This document shows positions 9,720 to 16,689 of a stretch of 42,334 bases of DNA, one piece after another. This DNA is from Bacteroidota bacterium. GTDB taxonomy: Bacteria; Bacteroidota; Rhodothermia; Rhodothermales; Bin80. The DNA is taken from the NCBI GenBank assembly GCA_026708685.1, contig JAPOUL010000151.1:1-42334 (forward strand), given 5' to 3'. Under the pieces are notes generated by a model that saw only the letters and a list, made by a program, of their open reading frames with translations, did no database searches and was not told the origin of the DNA. The position numbers were made by a program, and so were the translations under genes. Each line of letters opens with the position of its first letter. Within the stretch, counting starts at the first letter, position 1.

Positions 9720-11321
9720 TCATACAATACTAGGCCGACATTCTCTTGACCGTTTCTCAGGGTAATCAAGAGTATAGTGCAAACCCCGACTTTCTCTTCG
9801 CATTTGGGCACTCCGAATGATCAGATAGGAGACGGCAATCAGATTTCTCAATTCGCAGAGTTGACTGGAAATCCGCGTGCGATGGTAGAATTCCTCTACT
9901 TCATCAAAAACGAGCTGGGTTCGCCTGAGGGCACGGGCCAATCTGAGATCGGAACGCACGATCCCCACATAGTTCCACATCGTTCTCTGCAATTCCTCAC
10001 GATTATGAGAGATCAGAACCCATTCACGGGGTCGCTGGGTCCCCGATGAATCCCAGTCGGGTACTGATTTCTGAAATGTACGATCAACAGCAAGGTGGGG
10101 GGCAATCTGAATGGCTCGACGACTAAAGACCAAGGCTTCCAATAGCGAGTTGCTGGCCAAACGGTTCGCACCATGCAATCCAGTGTAGGCCACCTCACCA
10201 ATGGCAAGAAGTCCCATGATGCTGGTTTGTGCTCTGGAATCCGTCTGTACTCCACCGCATTGATAGTGGGCTGCCGGCACAACGGGAATGGGTTCCTTTA
10301 TTGGATCAACTCCCATTTGACGGCATGTCCTGACGATATAGGGAAATGCTTCCTCCGTCTTTGAAGCTGACAGATGAGAGACATCTAGATACACATGATC
10401 TTCTCCTCTGTGCTTGAGCTGATCATCAATGGCACGAGCAACAATATCGCGTGGAGCTAATTCTGCCCGAGAATCGTACTGTTTCATGAATGCTTCCCCG
10501 CCTTTGTTGAGAAGAATTCCACCATAACCACGCACTGCTTCCGAGATCAGGAAGGCACGCCCCTGGTGAAGATTACCCTGATACAGTGCGGTTGGATGGA
10601 ACTGAACAAACTCCATATTGGCCACCCGTGCTTTTGCACGATAGGCCATGGCTACCCCATCGCCAGTGGCAATGGATGGATTGGTGGTATGCTGATACAC
10701 TGCACATGAACCACCCGTTGCCAGAACCGTCACTTTGGATAAAAAAGTGTGGACGATTTCGCTCTGTTCATCCAATACATAGGCACCATAGCAATTGACA
10801 TCCGTCCGCAATCGTGTGACATACTGTCCAAGATGATGATCGGTTATGAGGTCCACCGTGTAGTGGTAGTCATAAACAGTAATGTTGGGATGGTTCAATA
10901 CTTTATCCAGAAGAACTCGCTCAACCTCTCGTCCAGTGGCATCTTTGGCATGAAGGATTCTTGGATGTGCATGCCCAGCTTCCATGCCCAGATGCAGTTT
11001 CCCCGCACTTTTGGTGAATGAAGCTCCCAGTTCAATGAGTGCCTGAATTTCTCGGGGCCCTTCGATAACGACATCTCTGACGGTGGACTCATCACAGAGT
11101 CCCGCCCCGGCAATAAGGGTATCCTGAATATGACTATCCACCGAATCGTTTTTATCCCAGACACCAGCAATCCCTCCTTGAGCATAGTTGGTATTGGACT
11201 CAGCGGCTTCTTTTTTGGTGATGATTGCAACGCGTGCATGGTCAGCAACTCCCAGAGAAAACCATAAACCGGCAATTCCACTCCCTAAGACGAGATAGTC
11301 GTACTGGTATCGATTGGCCAT
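9720..11321 (-). CDS. nadB: L-aspartate oxidase
   Basis: A flavoenzyme that oxidises L-aspartate to iminoaspartate, the first step of de novo NAD synthesis; 533 residues from the chosen start. The FAD-binding Rossmann motif VLGSGIAGLWFSLG lies at about residue 11, then NTNYAQGGIAGV, the HAHPRILHAKDATGREV region, the active-site FVQFHPTALY segment and GANRLASNSLLEALVF near the flavin. The C-terminal third is the helical domain of the succinate dehydrogenase/fumarate reductase superfamily. The open frame extends 16 codons further upstream (to 11369), but that would overlap prfB by 44 nt; the internal ATG at 11321 sits 4 nt after the prfB stop and gives the normal N-terminus. No nadA or nadC is adjacent. 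Confidence 0.94.
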   Translation of the reverse strand: MANRYQYDYLVLGSGIAGLWFSLGVADHARVAIITKKEAAESNTNYAQGGIAGVWDKNDSVDSHIQDTLIAGAGLCDESTVRDVVIEGPREIQALIELGASFTKSAGKLHLGMEAGHAHPRILHAKDATGREVERVLLDKVLNHPNITVYDYHYTVDLITDHHLGQYVTRLRTDVNCYGAYVLDEQSEIVHTFLSKVTVLATGGSCAVYQHTTNPSIATGDGVAMAYRAKARVANMEFVQFHPTALYQGNLHQGRAFLISEAVRGYGGILLNKGGEAFMKQYDSRAELAPRDIVARAIDDQLKHRGEDHVYLDVSHLSASKTEEAFPYIVRTCRQMGVDPIKEPIPVVPAAHYQCGGVQTDSRAQTSIMGLLAIGEVAYTGLHGANRLASNSLLEALVFSRRAIQIAPHLAVDRTFQKSVPDWDSSGTQRPREWVLISHNREELQRTMWNYVGIVRSDLRLARALRRTQLVFDEVEEFYHRTRISSQLCELRNLIAVSYLIIRSAQMRRESRGLHYTLDYPEKRSRECRPSIV

Positions 11322-11325
11322 CTGC

Positions 11326-12427
11326 TTATTGCATGAGGAACGCTTTGATGAACGTGTGAAGATCGCCATCCATCACCGACTGGACACCTGGAATTTTGAG
11401 TTCTGTACGATGATCATTGACCATCGTATAGGGCTGAAACACATACGACCGGATCTGGCTACCAAAGTCAATGCGTTTCTTTTGGGCTTCACGCTTGTTT
11501 TTTTCCTCTTCCTGAATGGCCAATTCCAAACGATAGACTCGACTCTTGAGCATGGTCATTGCACGTTCTCGGTTCTGCAACTGGCTCCGCTCTTCGGTAC
11601 ATTCAGCAGCCACCCGCACATCTTCCCCATTGGATAGAGTGCCCTTCCATATCAAGCGCACGCCTGTATCCAGTTTATTTACATTCTGTCCTCCCTTGCC
11701 TCCTGAACGAAAGGTTTGGAGTTCAATATCCGTGGAGCGTAAGTCAATTTCGATGGTGTCATCAATTTCTGGGTACACAAAGACGCTGGCAAACGAGGTG
11801 TGTCGACGGGAGTTTGAATCAAAGGGAGAGATTCTTACCAATCGATGAACTCCAGATTCCGCTTTAAGGTATCCGTAGGCAAACTCTCCCTGAATGCTTA
11901 ATGACGCACTTTTGATGCCAGCTACCTCACCAGATTGATGTCCAAGAAGTAAAACCTTAAACCCCTGCCGCTCGGCGTAGCGCGAATACATTCGTAGAAG
12001 CATTTCGGCCCAGTCCTGACTTTCCGTCCCTCCTGCACCTGGATTGATTGTCAGAATCGCATTCCGCTTGTCATCGCTACCAGAAAGCATGTTACGCAGC
12101 TCCAACGATTCGATGGATGATTGAAGTTGGTTGCAACTTTCTATAATATCATCATCAAGATCTTCGGATTCTTCTTCTGCAAGTTCAAGAAGCACCGATA
12201 TATCTTCGGCATAGCCTTTGACTTGTTCAAAAGCATCTATCCATTGCTTCTCTGAGGCAATGGCTTTTTCATTAGCCTGAGCAGATTCGGCGTTGTCCCA
12301 ATAATCAGGCTCCAGTCGTTTTTGACTGAGGGTCTCAATCAGTTGAGATCGATGATCAATGTCAAAGATAGCCTCCAAGCGCATATGCACGCTTGAGTAA
12401 GAGTTCAATTTCTGGTTTGGAAAGCAT
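11326..12427 (-). CDS. prfB: Peptide chain release factor 2 with programmed +1 frameshift
   Basis: RF2 recognises UGA and UAA and releases the finished peptide. The main frame (12363 to 11326) holds the SPF anticodon-like motif at about residues 200-202 and GGQ at about 245-247 within FRSGGKGGQNVNKLDTG. A plain open frame starting at 12408 gives an N-terminus unlike RF2. Reading instead from ATG 12427 gives 21 codons beginning MLSKPEIELL and ending ALGGYL, then an in-frame UGA (12364-12362). A +1 shift at CUU-UGA-C joins this to the main frame and yields a 366-residue product, close to the 365 of E. coli. The slip site follows GGAGG, as in the classical autoregulated prfB. nadB follows after 4 nt. 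Confidence 0.95.
12361..12376 (-). promoter_or_regulatory. prfB frameshift site with internal Shine-Dalgarno
   Basis: On the minus strand the sequence is GGAGGCTATCTTTGAC: an internal Shine-Dalgarno GGAGG (12376-12372), then TAT, the slippery CTT, the zero-frame stop TGA and a C. It closely matches the E. coli prfB site (AGGGGGTATCTTTGAC). When RF2 is scarce the ribosome pauses at UGA and slips +1, so RF2 limits its own synthesis. Confidence 0.93.
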
Positions 12428-12996
12428 GAATGTATATATCAGATTGTGAATTTGATTTAAGTCCCCTTGTACGATCATCCCATCATTGTGTCGCACAATC
12501 GTACCATCATTTGATCAGAAATACACTCAATGATTAAGCTCTTGATATGAGCCGGTCATGGGATATGTTGAGTGCAACTTATAAATTCATTTTGAATAAT
12601 CAATCCACATTATTCTACAACAGAATTCGATACAAATCGTGGTAGAACCAATTTTGGAAGATTTTTTGATCAACCAAAATCAGATAAATTAATACATTCC
12701 AGAACTAAAGGAAAGATAAATCATTTAAAATGGCGAAATCAATTATCATTAGCAGTTTATCTCCCACAAACGTAGCAATACAACAATCTAATTCAGAGAA
12801 TTACAAATCTCTGGTCTTTGCGAGCTCTGAACCTCACTTGAAAAGAAAGTTTCAAACGCTGGTGTCCATCAACAAAAATATGAACTTTTTGAGGTTGCGT
12901 ATGCAATCAAGATAATCCAAAGGTTATTTGGTTTGGAGGTAGATGGTTCAATGATTCACTACCATCAATGATCATCAAGAACAGTGTTCTAATCTT
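12428..12996. other. Intergenic region upstream of prfB
   Basis: About 570 AT-rich bases between the prfB start and the end of the membrane-protein gene. It should contain the prfB promoter (minus strand). A 61-codon plus-strand frame at 12730-12915 (starting MAKSIIISSL) has no family resemblance and no ribosome binding site, so I do not call it a gene. Short inverted repeats occur at 12485-12499 and at 12942-12947/12961-12966 (GATGGT and ACCATC); neither has a T-run. Confidence 0.5.
12469..12504. repeat. Nested inverted repeats upstream of prfB
   Basis: ATTGTG-TCG-CACAAT (12485-12499) is a perfect 6-bp inverted repeat. Around it GTACGAT (12469-12475) is matched by ATCGTAC (12498-12504). The block lies 42-78 nt upstream of the prfB start codon and could be an operator or a leader hairpin. 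There is no T-run on either side. Confidence 0.4.
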
Positions 12997-13371
12997 TTAG
13001 GCTTTACTCCTTTGAAAGATCAATGTGATCAACGGATGAAGAGCTGCACCCAAGGCACCGCCAGCTGCCCCTAACAATACACCAACGAAAACCGTAATCA
13101 GAGGAATCAGTACATCGGGAATTCCACCAAACAGGCCACCCATAATCGTCATTAACCGCTGGGTTGGATCTGGTGCAACAATGAAAGCGTGTATGACAAA
13201 AGAAGTCCAGCTCAATCCAGTTCCAATCCCGCCAGCTAACCATGCATGCTTGATTTGAATCAAGCCTACAGTCACTCCTCCCACAATACTCCATGCCCAC
13301 CCGAAAATAAAATGAAAAAGCATGGACATCGCAAATCCAACCCATACCCTAAACTGTAGAAAGATCATCAT
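12997..13371 (-). CDS. Small integral membrane protein of unknown function
   Basis: A 124-residue hydrophobic protein with about four predicted membrane segments, roughly at residues 8-32, 42-64, 71-90 and 92-116. The sequence is Gly/Ala/Ile-rich, with a small loop VAPDPTQRL after segment two. I recognise no family motif. Its ATG overlaps the stop codon of the aminotransferase by 4 nt (ATGA), so it is very likely translated from the same mRNA. The context suggests a role linked to amino-acid metabolism, but nothing in the sequence shows transport activity. Confidence 0.7.
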   Translation of the reverse strand: MMIFLQFRVWVGFAMSMLFHFIFGWAWSIVGGVTVGLIQIKHAWLAGGIGTGLSWTSFVIHAFIVAPDPTQRLMTIMGGLFGGIPDVLIPLITVFVGVLLGAAGGALGAALHPLITLIFQRSKA

Positions 13372-14540
13372 GTATCTTTTATGTTTTGTACAAACTGACC
13401 AATACGCCGGCCCGCTTCTGCTACCTTTTCATCCGAAGTTGCATAGGAGCACCGAACAAAGCCTGTCCCACTTGGACCAAAAGCATCCCCTGGAACTACC
13501 GCCACGGACTTCTCCTTGATCAATCTTTCTGCAAATTCGTCAGAACTTAATCCAGTTGATCGGATATCTGGAAAGCAGTAGAACGCCCCTTCTGGTTCAA
13601 ACGTTGGAAGACCAGCAGATCTAAGACTATCGACCAATAGACGACGACGGCGATCATAGGCTTGACGCATATTTTCAACATCAATCCCGCAATTCTTCAT
13701 GGCAGCGATAGCTCCATACTGTGCCATCGTTGGAGCACTCATGACCATATATTGATGCACTTTATATAGGCCCTCGTAGATGGGAGCAGGTGCAATAGCG
13801 TAACCTAATCGCCATCCAGTCATTGCATAGGCCTTGGAAAAACCTCCAAGGATGATACTTCGCTCACGCAAAGAGTCCACTGACCATGCACTTGGATGTC
13901 CTTTGTCCTTCACCGCTCCGTAAATCAGTTGATCATAAATTTCATCCGAAACCAAAATGAGATCATGCTCCTCAGCAATCTGTGCAATGTCTTCAAGGGT
14001 TTGATGACTCAGCACCGCACCCGTAGGATTACTTGGGTAACCCATGAAGATCATCCGAGTCTTTGATGTGACTCTGGTAGCAATATCCTCCGCTGTCACC
14101 TCAAAGTTGTTTTCCACACTGGTGGGTACATAAACGACTTTTCCATGTGCAAACTGAGCAACAGGGCCGTAGGACACAAAGCATGGCTCTGGGATGAGCA
14201 CTTCATCACCTGGATTAAGTAGTGCTAACATGGTTAATTCCATGGCCTCACTTGCACCAACGGTAATCAACACCTGATCTGCATTGACTTCGTATCCATA
14301 CAGTTGAAATAAATGATCAGCAATGGACTCACGTAATTCCAATAGGCCTGCGTTGGAGGTGTACCCTGTTTTTCCAGCTGCAAGGGACTGTACAGCAGCA
14401 TCAATGACTGGACGGGGTGTCACAAAATCTGGCTCTCCTATGCCAAGAGATATGACATCGTCCATTGTAGCAGCGATATCAAAGAATCGTCGGATGCCGC
14501 TGGGAGGAATGGACTGGATATGTTGGGGTAGAACGGGCAT
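13368..14540 (-). CDS. Class I/II PLP-dependent aminotransferase
   Basis: A 390-residue fold-type I aminotransferase of the AspC/PatA-like group, transferring an amino group to a 2-oxo acid. Visible landmarks: GIGEPDFVTP near residue 34, VGASEAMEL at 94-102, NPTG at 171-174, SDEIYDQL with the cofactor Asp at 199, the PLP lysine K236 in GGFSKAYAMTGWRLGY, and the substrate carboxylate Arg in FVRCSYA near the C-terminus. It starts 2 nt after an ALDH7-type dehydrogenase, which suggests a joint role in amino-acid catabolism, possibly lysine. Substrate cannot be read from the sequence; other acceptors (aspartate, aromatic or N-acetyl-diaminopimelate types) remain possible. Confidence 0.88.
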   Translation of the reverse strand: MPVLPQHIQSIPPSGIRRFFDIAATMDDVISLGIGEPDFVTPRPVIDAAVQSLAAGKTGYTSNAGLLELRESIADHLFQLYGYEVNADQVLITVGASEAMELTMLALLNPGDEVLIPEPCFVSYGPVAQFAHGKVVYVPTSVENNFEVTAEDIATRVTSKTRMIFMGYPSNPTGAVLSHQTLEDIAQIAEEHDLILVSDEIYDQLIYGAVKDKGHPSAWSVDSLRERSIILGGFSKAYAMTGWRLGYAIAPAPIYEGLYKVHQYMVMSAPTMAQYGAIAAMKNCGIDVENMRQAYDRRRRLLVDSLRSAGLPTFEPEGAFYCFPDIRSTGLSSDEFAERLIKEKSVAVVPGDAFGPSGTGFVRCSYATSDEKVAEAGRRIGQFVQNIKDT

Positions 14541-14542
14541 GA

Positions 14543-16072
14543 CTAAACAAACTCTACACCCTGTGCCAGTGGTAAGTCATTGCCATAATTGACGGTATTG
14601 GTGGCTCGACGCATATAATTTTTCCACGAATCCGATCCACTTTCGCGTCCTCCGCCCGTTTCTTTTTCACCTCCGAATGCTCCCCCTATTTCAGCTCCAC
14701 TGGTGCCGATATTCACATTTGCAATTCCACAATCACTTCCAGCGGGTCCACAGAAGATTTCGGCTTCCTGAACAGTTCCAGTGAAGATGGCACTGGATAG
14801 ACCTTGTGGAACTCCATTTTGAATCTGGATGGCATCTGTAAAATGCTCATATTCATGGACATAACAAATCGGAGCAAATGTCTCCGTTTGAACAATGGGA
14901 GCATCGTGAGAAATCTCAACCAAAGCTGGCTTTACATATGCACCTCCAGTTGGAACACCACTGTTCACTCGACCTCCACCATGGATATGTCCGCCTTGAC
15001 GTTGGGCAAGCGATAATGCAGTATCCATGGAGATGGCTGCATCCTGATCAATCAGTGGGCCTACAAGAACTCCATCTTCGCGGGGATCACCAATCGTGAT
15101 GGATGACCATGCATGGATCAGTTTCGTCATTAAACGCTGTTTGATGCTCTGGTGAACAATCAGCCTCCTAAGTGTGGTACATCGCTGCCCGGCAGTCCCC
15201 ACAGCAGCAAAGGTGATGGCCTTGACTGCAAGATCCAGGTCTGCTGTTGGTGTTACAATGAGAGCATTATTTCCACCCAGTTCCAGTAATGACTTTCCTA
15301 ACCGTGCCGCAACTCGTTGCCCGACAGCCCGTCCCATCCGAATGGAGCCCGTAGCGGAGATAAGGGGCAATTGCGGAGCGTCAACCAGCGCCTCACCAAC
15401 TTCTCGCCCACCAAGGACGACAACACTTAAAGCATCGGGGGCATCGTCAAAATCTCGTACTACTTTCATGAGAAGTTGGTGACATGCTAACGCCGTTAGG
15501 GGTGTCTTTTCGGAGGGTTTCCACACCACTGGATCTCCACATACAAGGGCTAACGCAGCATTCCATGACCATACAGCCACAGGAAAGTTGAAGGCTGAAA
15601 TGACTCCTATAGCACCTAGGGGATGCCACTGCTCCATCAGTCTATGTTGGGGGCGTTCACTTTGGATAGTAAGTCCATAAAGTTGACGACTCAATCCGGT
15701 AGCAAAATCGCAGACATCAATCATCTCCTGCACCTCTCCTTCGGCCTCTGAAGTAATTTTCCCAGCTTCCAGGGTAACCAGTGCTGCTAGGTTCTCCTTG
15801 TTCTCACGCAATATCTGACCAAACTGTCGTACTAACTCTCCGCGACGGGGTGCTGGAACTTCTCTCCACCTCAAAAAAGCACTATGGGCCGACTCACATC
15901 CATTTTGAACATCTGATAAGTCAGATGAACCAACGCAATGAATCAAGTGCCCGTCAATTGGACTGTATACCTCCATCTTCGGCCCACAACCAGATTGCTC
16001 TGCAGATCCAACGAAGAGTCCAATCGCATTATTAGTAATTCCCAGTGAACTGAGAATTGCATGATTATTCAT
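14543..16072 (-). CDS. ALDH7-type aldehyde dehydrogenase, probable aminoadipate-semialdehyde dehydrogenase
   Basis: A 509-residue NAD-dependent aldehyde dehydrogenase. The oxyanion Asn is N162 in FNFPVAVWSWN, the general base E264 in LLELGGNNA and the nucleophile C298 in GTAGQRCTT. The C-terminus GGAFGGEKETGGGRESGSD followed by WKNYMRR and LPLAQGVEF is the signature of the antiquitin/ALDH7 family, which oxidises alpha-aminoadipate semialdehyde (lysine breakdown) and some osmolyte aldehydes. The start ATG at 16072 gives a normal N-terminus. It heads a three-gene unit: the aminotransferase follows after 2 nt and the membrane protein overlaps that. Lysine degradation is inferred from the family and the partner gene. 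Confidence 0.9.
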   Translation of the reverse strand: MNNHAILSSLGITNNAIGLFVGSAEQSGCGPKMEVYSPIDGHLIHCVGSSDLSDVQNGCESAHSAFLRWREVPAPRRGELVRQFGQILRENKENLAALVTLEAGKITSEAEGEVQEMIDVCDFATGLSRQLYGLTIQSERPQHRLMEQWHPLGAIGVISAFNFPVAVWSWNAALALVCGDPVVWKPSEKTPLTALACHQLLMKVVRDFDDAPDALSVVVLGGREVGEALVDAPQLPLISATGSIRMGRAVGQRVAARLGKSLLELGGNNALIVTPTADLDLAVKAITFAAVGTAGQRCTTLRRLIVHQSIKQRLMTKLIHAWSSITIGDPREDGVLVGPLIDQDAAISMDTALSLAQRQGGHIHGGGRVNSGVPTGGAYVKPALVEISHDAPIVQTETFAPICYVHEYEHFTDAIQIQNGVPQGLSSAIFTGTVQEAEIFCGPAGSDCGIANVNIGTSGAEIGGAFGGEKETGGGRESGSDSWKNYMRRATNTVNYGNDLPLAQGVEFV

Positions 16073-16403
16073 GAGAGAAATCGTTAATTCTATGAAATCA
16101 ATACTTAAGGATCACCTATATTGCATGACCCTTAAATCTTGCAATGACTGTTGAGCATGAAACGCATTGAAGCACCATCTGATTCCCATCTGTTTAACAT
16201 GATTGGTCATGTCCAGATTAATAATCTCAGGATTTCATCTTTGAGACATTTCATCTTTTATAGTATTTTCCGAATATTTATGTACTTGGAACATAACAAC
16301 CCCAGATCCAGTGCCTATCCTCAAACCCTAAAATCAGACGCAGCAACCTTTCAGATGTACAATTGATCTTGCTTACGCTTATGTTCAAAATGTCCACAAT
16401 GTC

Positions 16404-16463
16404 GAGGCGTTTGCAAAACTTCTGTGTTTTTGGGAGTTGATCCTGAGGTTTTGCAAAAGCCTC
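16404..16463. repeat. Long imperfect inverted repeat, candidate hairpin
   Basis: GAGGCGTTTGCAAAAC (16404-16419) and GTTTTGCAAAAGCCTC (16448-16463) are complementary at 15 of 16 positions, with a 28-nt spacer. On the plus strand a run of seven T follows about 13 nt later. It could be a terminator stem (poorly spaced), a processed RNA end, or the two ends of a small mobile repeat. Confidence 0.6.
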
Positions 16464-16495
16464 CCCCTACATTAATTTTTTTAAGATTCGGAGAG

Positions 16496-16540
16496 CATAA
16501 CATCACTGTTATGTCAGGTACCACCAGTTGAATGACCTGA
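16496..16540. repeat. Two adjacent palindromes downstream of rpsA
   Basis: CATAACA-TCAC-TGTTATG (16496-16513) is a perfect 7-bp inverted repeat. Immediately next, TCAGGT (16514-16519) pairs with ACCTGA (16535-16540) across a 15-nt loop. They lie about 150-195 nt after the rpsA stop codon and may end or stabilise the cmk-rpsA transcript. Confidence 0.5.
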
Positions 16541-16689
16541 TAAAAAGAGAAAAATCCTATCCAGATCTAAGTCAAACTGAAAAAATAAATCCTATGAGCA
16601 AAGCAGATTAACCAAGTATCTACTTGAGTATGAATACACAATTCCTGCTATGATCCTTCGTGAATAGAAATCAAAAGCTGGTGCATATC

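Larger units (their letters stand above)
16073..16689. other. Intergenic region rich in inverted repeats
   Basis: About 615 bases between the rpsA end and the ALDH start, both on the minus strand. It should hold the rpsA terminator and the ALDH promoter. Three inverted repeats lie at 16404-16540 (listed separately). The plus-strand 71-codon frame at 16151-16366 has no coding signature and is not called. The rest is AT-rich with no recognisable element. Confidence 0.5.

Noticed and set aside
12408..12426. prfB starting at ATG 12408
   Set aside because: It gives an N-terminus in the +1 frame only and ignores the frameshift site; the 12427 start with the CTTTGAC slip gives a proper RF2.
12730..12915. 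Plus-strand 61-codon frame starting MAKSIIISSL
   Set aside because: No ribosome binding site, no family resemblance, isolated in an AT-rich gap.
16151..16366. Plus-strand 71-codon frame between ALDH and rpsA
   Set aside because: Composition and context do not support coding; no start signal or motif.
16404..16482. Plus-strand intrinsic terminator made of the long inverted repeat plus seven T
   Set aside because: The T-run is about 13 nt away from the stem and there is no plus-strand gene upstream to terminate.
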